Of a stretch of 64,000 nt of DNA, positions 59,719 through 64,000 are shown piece by piece. The notes beneath the pieces are model-generated. The model did not search any database and was not told the DNA's origin. It was given only the letters and a program-made list of their open reading frames with translations. A program made the position numbers and the translations under genes. This DNA is from DASUBN01 sp036000105 (GTDB lineage: Bacteria > Pseudomonadota > Gammaproteobacteria > Natronospirales > REEB76): contig DASYGE010000002.1 in the NCBI GenBank assembly GCA_036000105.1, positions 310,001 to 374,000 of the forward strand, given 5' to 3'. The number at the start of each line of letters is the position of its first letter. Positions within the stretch are counted from its first letter, which is position 1.

Positions 59719-60113
59719 GCAGGTCTGTGGCAGACGGCTTCGATATTGTGGCCGTCGGGGTCCAGCACGAAAGCACCGAAATAATCCTTGTGATAATGGG
59801 GCCTGAGACCCGGCAGGCCGTTGTCCTTGCCGCCGGCTTTGATGGCGGCTTCGTAGAAGGCTGCGACGCCGACGCGGTCCTTCGCCAGGAAGGCCACATG
59901 GGTGTGGCTCTTCACGGGTTTGCCGATGCCGATCCAGAAGTAAGGCTTACCATCACTGCCGAAGCCGGCACCTTCGTAGCCGCCGGTCATGTCCTTATCC
60001 AGTTCCACCATCAGGGTCACACCCAGGGGTGCAAGGGCGGCCTTGTAGAACGCCACGCTGCGCTTCAGGTTCGAGACCGAAAAACCGATGTGGTCGATCA
60101 TGACAAGACTCAT
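59715..60113 (-). CDS. VOC (glyoxalase/bleomycin resistance) family protein
   Basis: The 132-residue protein has the vicinal-oxygen-chelate pattern: MIDHIGFSVSNLKRSVAFYKAAL with the first metal-ligand His, THVAFLAKDRVGVAAFYEAAI, and FVLDPDGHNIEAVCHRP with the terminal Glu. Members include glyoxalases, dioxygenases and isomerases; the substrate is unknown. ATG 60113 overlaps the stop of the next gene by 4 nt (ATGA). The stop is supplied by repeat copy A, so the C-terminus (CHRPA) may have been changed by that element. Confidence 0.85.
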   Translation of the reverse strand: MSLVMIDHIGFSVSNLKRSVAFYKAALAPLGVTLMVELDKDMTGGYEGAGFGSDGKPYFWIGIGKPVKSHTHVAFLAKDRVGVAAFYEAAIKAGGKDNGLPGLRPHYHKDYFGAFVLDPDGHNIEAVCHRPA

Positions 60114-60496
60114 TTTCCGTAGTAGAAGCGGAGGGCTATGTATCCCAATATTGCGCCGAACCAACTCAAGATAAATGTAGCGAAGAGAAAACCTAGGAAT
60201 ATCCCCGTGCCGATGAACCCTTTCTTTGGTCCACGGCTCGCAAACAGATAACCGGGTATCCCAATCAAGGTCAGGGCCAAGACAAGAAAATTTAAAAGTT
60301 TAGTACGTGGATATCCTACTATCAGTGAATCAAAATAGTACCAACTAAAGAAAAGCGTTAAGGCTACGACCACGAAGATGATCTGATAATAGTCTGCCCA
60401 GTGGTAAGTCCGGGCGAATTCCGTCGCGATACCAAAGATGAGATATGCCGCAGTCAAGAGCATCCAGCTAAGGCTGCGCTTGGCCTCAAGCTTCAC
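60110..60496 (-). CDS. Small membrane protein inserted in the liu cluster
   Basis: This 128-residue product has about four hydrophobic helices (SWMLLTAAYLIFGIATEFA, YYQIIFVVVALTLFFSWYYF, LLNFLVLALTLIGIPGYLF, GIFLGFLFATFILSWFGAILGYIA). I do not recognise it. Its GTG start overlaps the hydratase stop (GTGA), and its TGA overlaps the VOC start (ATGA). Base composition is AT-richer than either neighbour. No enzyme motif is seen. Confidence 0.55.
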   Translation of the reverse strand: MKLEAKRSLSWMLLTAAYLIFGIATEFARTYHWADYYQIIFVVVALTLFFSWYYFDSLIVGYPRTKLLNFLVLALTLIGIPGYLFASRGPKKGFIGTGIFLGFLFATFILSWFGAILGYIALRFYYGK

Positions 60497-61284
60497 TTTT
60501 CGCGATTCCAGTTCGGCGGGCGCTTCTCGAGGAAGGCGGATAAGCCCTCCTGTCCTTCCGGCGATACCCGGAGTTTGGCGATGAGTTCAGCGGTGCGCTT
60601 CTTCACGGCATGCAGGTCATGGCCGGATTGCTCCGCGATGAGCCGCTTCGCGGCGAGCAGCGCCTTGGGGCCGGCCTTGAGCAGCGCCGTGACCAGCGTG
60701 CCTATGGTCTCGTCCAGGATATCGGCGGTCACCACCTCGTGCACCAAGCCCATGTCATAGGCTTGCTTCGCTTCGATGAGTTCGGCGGTGAGGAAGTAGC
60801 GGCGGGCCTGATGGGCACCGATGGCGGCGATGACGTAAGGGGAGATCACCGAGGGCACCAGCCCCAGACGCACTTCAGTCAAGGCGAACTTGGCGCTCTG
60901 AGTGGCGATGGCGATGTCACAGCAGACCACAAGACCCACACCGCCGCCGTAAGCCGGGCCGTTGACCCGCGCGATGGTGGGTTTGCTGAGACCGTATAAG
61001 GTCTCCATGAGGTCCGCCAGCTTGAGGGCGTCCTCCAGATTTTCCTTCTCGCTGAACTTGGCCATGGAGCGCATCCAGCCGAGATCGCCGCCGGCGGAGA
61101 AGGTCTTGCCCACGGCAGTGAGCACCACCACCCGCACGGCGGGATCGGCGTCCAGCTGCTTCAGCTTGGCGGTGAGTTCAGCGACTATCACATCGTCGAA
61201 GGCGTTGTGTTTCTCCTCACGGTTCAACGTGAGCGTCGCGACGCCGTGGGAGTCGGTATGGAGCAGCAGGATGCCTTCAGTCAT
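60493..61284 (-). CDS. liuC: Methylglutaconyl-CoA hydratase (crotonase family)
   Basis: The 263-residue crotonase probably hydrates 3-methylglutaconyl-CoA to HMG-CoA in leucine degradation. It has HAFDDVIVAELTAKLKQLDAD near the N-terminus (the usual HNAFD), GKTFSAGGDLGWM for the oxyanion hole, and INGPAYGGGVGLVVCCDIAIAT-like VNGPAYGGGVGLVVCCDIA with the active-site region. A generic enoyl-CoA hydratase role is possible; the neighbouring carboxylase and lyase genes favour this one. Its stop overlaps the start of the small membrane-protein gene by 4 nt. Confidence 0.88.
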   Translation of the reverse strand: MTEGILLLHTDSHGVATLTLNREEKHNAFDDVIVAELTAKLKQLDADPAVRVVVLTAVGKTFSAGGDLGWMRSMAKFSEKENLEDALKLADLMETLYGLSKPTIARVNGPAYGGGVGLVVCCDIAIATQSAKFALTEVRLGLVPSVISPYVIAAIGAHQARRYFLTAELIEAKQAYDMGLVHEVVTADILDETIGTLVTALLKAGPKALLAAKRLIAEQSGHDLHAVKKRTAELIAKLRVSPEGQEGLSAFLEKRPPNWNREK

Positions 61285-61294
61285 TTTCAGTTCT

Positions 61295-61513
61295 CTATGG
61301 CAGTATTGCTAACCAACCAAATAATCCACGAAAGAACGATTCGGACTTCCGCCCGAACAGTGTGCCAACGATTCCAAATAGCAATGCGCAGTCAAATAGA
61401 ACCCAAATGGCATAACCCACATTTCCGAAAAACAGCATAACAAGGCAAATTAGCAGGCCGATGATTACTCCCGTCAAGGCGCCGAATAATAGATAGCGTA
61501 AACGCTCCTTCAT
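61295..61513 (-). CDS. Small two- to three-helix membrane protein in the liu cluster
   Basis: The 72-residue product is mostly hydrophobic (LLFGALTGVIIGLLICLVMLFFG and IWVLFDCALLFGIVGTLFG). It is not recognised. The gene sits 3 bp after the mccB stop and 10 bp before liuC. Its codon use is AT-richer than the flanking genes. It resembles the gene at 60110 in size class and setting but not in sequence. Confidence 0.5.
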   Translation of the reverse strand: MKERLRYLLFGALTGVIIGLLICLVMLFFGNVGYAIWVLFDCALLFGIVGTLFGRKSESFFRGLFGWLAILP

Positions 61514-61516
61514 CCG

Positions 61517-63127
61517 TCACATCCTGAACACGCCGAACCTGCCGCCCGTTTCCAGCGGCGCATTCTCGGCGGAGGCGAGGGCCAAGCCCAGCACCCGGCG
61601 GGTGTCGGCGGGGTCGATGATGCCATCGTCCCAGAGGCGGGCGGTGGCGTAATAAGGATGGCCTTGATTCTCGTATTGGCCGCGGATGGGAGATTTGAAG
61701 GCTTCTTCCTCTTCCTTGCTCCACTTGCCGCCCTTCAATTCGATACCGTCACGCTTCACGGTGGCGAGCACCGAGGCCGCCTGTTCGCCGCCCATGACGG
61801 AGATACGGGCGTTGGGCCACATCCACAGGAAGCGGGCGCCGTAAGCCCGGCCGCACATGGCGTAGTTCCCCGCGCCGAAGCTGCCGCCGACGATGACCGT
61901 GAACTTCGGCACCGTGGCGCAGGCCACCGCTGTCACCATCTTGGCGCCGTCTTTGGCGATGCCGCCGTGTTCGTATTTCTTGCCTACCATGAAACCGGTG
62001 ATGTTCTGCAGGAATATGAGCGGGATGCGCCGCTGTTCGCAGAGCTCGATGAAGTGGGCGCCCTTGAGTGCCGACTCCGAGAATAAGATGCCGTTGTTGG
62101 CGATGATGCCCACAGGTGCGCCATAGAGATGGGCGAAGCCGGTGATGAGGGTCTTGCCGTAGTTGGCCTTGAACTCCTGGAACTCGGAACCGTCCACGAG
62201 ACGCGCGATGATCTCGTGCACGTCGTAAGGGAAGCGAGTCTCTTGCGGCACCACGCCGTAGAGCTCATCCGCCGGGTAGCGCGGCTCGGCGGAAGTCTGC
62301 TTCATCAGCCAACCCGGCCGCTGGTAGTTCATGTGGCCGAGGATATCCCGCGCCATCTGCAGGGCATGGGCATCGTTGTCGGCTAAGTGATCCACCACGC
62401 CGGAGATCTTGCTGTGCACGTCGCCGCCGCCCAAAGTCTCTGCGTCCACCACTTCGCCGGTGGCGGCTTTCACCAGCGGCGGGCCGCCCAGGAAGATGGT
62501 GCCCTGGTTGCGCACGATGATGGCCTCGTCGCACATGGCAGGCACATAGGCGCCGCCGGCGGTGCAGGAGCCCATGACCACAGCGATCTGGGGGATGCGT
62601 TCACGGGAGAGCCGTGCCTGGTTATAGAAGATGCGGCCGAAATGTTCTTTATCGGGGAACACTTCGTCTTGCAGCGGCAGGAAGGCGCCGCCGGAATCCA
62701 CGAGATACACACAGGGTAGCCGGTTCTCCAGGGCCACTTCCTGGGCGCGCAGGTGCTTCTTCACGGTCACGGGGTAATAGGTGCCGCCCTTCACGGTGGC
62801 GTCGTTGGCCACCACCAGCACTTCGCGGCCATGCACGCGGCCGATGCCGGTGACGATGCCTGCGCAGGGGGCGTCGCCGTCATACATGCCGTGGGCCGCC
62901 AGGGGCGAGAGTTCCAGGAAAGGCGAGCCGCGATCCAGGAGCGCCTCGATGCGCTCCCGGGGCAGCAGCTTGCCGCGGTCCATGTGTTTCTTGCGGGCTT
63001 TCTCGTCGCCGCCGAGCGCCGCCTTGGCCTGCTGGGCCCGCAGCTCATCCACCAGTTTCTGCATGTGCCCGCGGTTGGCAGTGAACTCCTTGGAGTTCGT
63101 GTCTATGGATGACTTGAGGATAGGCAT
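61517..63127 (-). CDS. liuB: Methylcrotonyl-CoA carboxylase beta (carboxyltransferase) subunit
   Basis: The 536-residue subunit transfers CO2 from biotin to 3-methylcrotonyl-CoA in leucine degradation. It has RERIEALLDRGSPFLELSPLAAHGMYDGDAPCAGIVTGIGRVHGREVLVVANDATVKGGTYYPVTVKKHLRAQEVA, the N-terminal carboxyltransferase half, and IIANNGILFSESALKGAHFIELCEQRRIPLIFLQNITGFMVG in the C-terminal half. The biotin partner is the liuD gene at 57089. Isovaleryl-CoA dehydrogenase (liuA) is not within the window and may lie beyond it. Confidence 0.95.
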   Translation of the reverse strand: MPILKSSIDTNSKEFTANRGHMQKLVDELRAQQAKAALGGDEKARKKHMDRGKLLPRERIEALLDRGSPFLELSPLAAHGMYDGDAPCAGIVTGIGRVHGREVLVVANDATVKGGTYYPVTVKKHLRAQEVALENRLPCVYLVDSGGAFLPLQDEVFPDKEHFGRIFYNQARLSRERIPQIAVVMGSCTAGGAYVPAMCDEAIIVRNQGTIFLGGPPLVKAATGEVVDAETLGGGDVHSKISGVVDHLADNDAHALQMARDILGHMNYQRPGWLMKQTSAEPRYPADELYGVVPQETRFPYDVHEIIARLVDGSEFQEFKANYGKTLITGFAHLYGAPVGIIANNGILFSESALKGAHFIELCEQRRIPLIFLQNITGFMVGKKYEHGGIAKDGAKMVTAVACATVPKFTVIVGGSFGAGNYAMCGRAYGARFLWMWPNARISVMGGEQAASVLATVKRDGIELKGGKWSKEEEEAFKSPIRGQYENQGHPYYATARLWDDGIIDPADTRRVLGLALASAENAPLETGGRFGVFRM

Positions 63128-63156
63128 GAGCGGGCCCTTTGCTTAAGGTCTGCTTG

Positions 63157-63507
63157 TCACTGACTCTGGTAGATACCGGTACACACCCATTCGGTCTCGC
63201 CGACTACGGCGTGGCAGGCCACTTGCGCACCGGCCTTGTCATCCTGGGTGTACAGGAAGTCGAGCCGCATGCTCTTCAGGTCATATTTGATATGCGGTTC
63301 GTCGGGGATGGCGGGCAGGTATTTCGGCACCAGGTCCTGGAGGGTCCTGGGGGGGCGCGCGTTCTCGTCCATGTAGGTGCGCACGGCCGTGAGCACCTGG
63401 GAAGCCACGTCTTGGAGGGCCACGCCCTTCTTGTCCTCGCCGGGCGCGTAGGTGGAGCAGCCGGAGAGGAGGGCCAGGAGCGCCACCAACGACACGAGCT
63501 TGCGCAT
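63157..63507 (-). CDS. Small lipoprotein of unknown function
   Basis: The 116-residue precursor has a lipoprotein signal (RKLVSLVALLALLSGC) with the lipobox LLSGC. The mature part contains VRTYMDENARPPRTLQDLVPKYLPAIPDEP and has two cysteines late (VACHAVV and WVCTGIY). The segment resembles the globular part of type IV pilin-like proteins in outline only. The start at ATG 63507 is preferred to 63534. Its gap to liuB is 29 bp, so it may be the first gene of the liu operon or an independent gene. Confidence 0.6.
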   Translation of the reverse strand: MRKLVSLVALLALLSGCSTYAPGEDKKGVALQDVASQVLTAVRTYMDENARPPRTLQDLVPKYLPAIPDEPHIKYDLKSMRLDFLYTQDDKAGAQVACHAVVGETEWVCTGIYQSQ

Positions 63508-63568
63508 GATCCGGTCCCCTTTGGAGTGCCCCATGGACGGACCGATTATAGCCTGTGGGCGCGACGGT

Positions 63569-64000
63569 TCAGGCGGGAGAGGCCGCCTGTCGTACGCGGA
63601 TCGCGCTGGCGAAGGTCACGAGAGCGCGGCGCAGGGCTTCCTGGACTTCCGGCGTCGCGAGCTTGGGTGCCGCTTCTTCCGGTTTGCTGCCGCGCAGGTG
63701 CACCGTGAGGCTCGCCTCGGGCACGAGATGGGCGGACATGGTGCGTAGGATCTCCGCCAGGGAGGCTTTCGCATGCTCGCCGTATTCAGACGTGTTGAAG
63801 AACGCCACCGGTTTGTCGGCGAACTCGCCCCAGCCAACGATCCAATCCAGCGCGTTCTTCAGGCCGCCGGGCACGCCGTGGGCGTATTCCGGCGAAGCGA
63901 TGAGCAAACCATCAGCGGCGGCGAGCCGCGCACGCAGGTCTGCCGCCGCAGGCGGCAGCGCTTCCGTGAGGTCGGGGTTGAAGAGGGGCAGCTTGCCCAG
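63569..64000 (-). CDS. NADPH-dependent FMN reductase, 5' truncated by the window end
   Basis: The visible 143 residues are the C-terminal part of a flavodoxin-like NAD(P)H:FMN reductase. They read LPLFNPDLTEALPPAAADLR, then LLIASPEYAHGVPGGLKNALDWIVGWGEFADKPVAFFNTSEYGEHAKASL, the FMN-binding segment of the family. The frame is open to base 64000, so the start and the N-terminal loop lie outside. The reduced flavin acceptor is not known. It is the last gene in the window. Confidence 0.85.
   Translation of the reverse strand: MGKLPLFNPDLTEALPPAAADLRARLAAADGLLIASPEYAHGVPGGLKNALDWIVGWGEFADKPVAFFNTSEYGEHAKASLAEILRTMSAHLVPEASLTVHLRGSKPEEAAPKLATPEVQEALRRALVTFASAIRVRQAASPA

Overview
The window looks like a high-GC chromosomal segment of an aerobic, non-enteric gammaproteobacterium. 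The gene order pncC/cinA - thpR - recA - recX - alaS - lysC - csrA - tRNA-Ser is a gammaproteobacterial arrangement, and the SOS box ahead of thpR-recA is of the CTGT-N8-ACAG type. I cannot fix the order or family from sequence alone. A Nevskiales-, Steroidobacterales- or Xanthomonadales-like lineage would fit, but this is inference.

Layout. 1-7100: DNA repair and housekeeping block (nicotinamide-nucleotide amidase end, ThpR, RecA, RecX, AlaRS, aspartokinase, CsrA). 7100-7700: a tRNA-Ser(GCU) locus carrying duplicated and inverted tRNA pieces and hairpin elements. 7766-13974: envelope and regulatory genes (DUF481 protein, tail-specific protease Prc, Sel1 protein, CadC-like regulator). 14000-14680: a tRNA-Arg(ACG) locus built like the tRNA-Ser locus. 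14679-23063: a secreted protein / outer-membrane protein / peroxiredoxin operon behind a palindromic operator, unknown proteins, an OmpA lipoprotein, an FAD protein and a DUF1704 metallopeptidase-like protein. 23159-50416: a long catabolic region with NAD-glutamate dehydrogenase, branched-chain 2-oxoacid dehydrogenase (E1a, E1b, E2), tryptophan 2,3-dioxygenase, a complete tyrosine to fumarate plus acetoacetate route (Hpd, HmgA, FahA, MaiA), FadE, acetoacetyl-CoA synthetase, a secreted S10 peptidase, ETF, ETF-ubiquinone oxidoreductase and a hydroxyacyl-CoA dehydrogenase. 50481-55616: anti-sigma and ECF sigma factors, GpmA, Ddl, a Tat-exported phosphoesterase and a cupredoxin. 56175-63127: leucine degradation (HMG-CoA lyase, both methylcrotonyl-CoA carboxylase subunits, methylglutaconyl-CoA hydratase), then a small lipoprotein and a partial FMN reductase.

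The catabolic genes fit together. Bkd converts branched 2-oxoacids to acyl-CoAs. FadE and other acyl-CoA dehydrogenases pass electrons to ETF and ETF-QO. The Liu-type enzymes and the homogentisate route produce acetoacetate, and AacS activates it.

The least explained features are non-coding. (1) A modular three-hairpin element with a 20-nt palindromic end abuts duplicated or inverted pieces of two different tRNA genes. (2) A dispersed 120-180 bp element occurs in four copies, with terminal stems that differ between copies yet are self-complementary and a core hairpin showing compensatory changes. (3) Five small AT-richer genes of unknown role sit at gene junctions inside GC-rich catabolic operons, four with 1-4 nt stop/start overlaps and one with a 3-nt gap.
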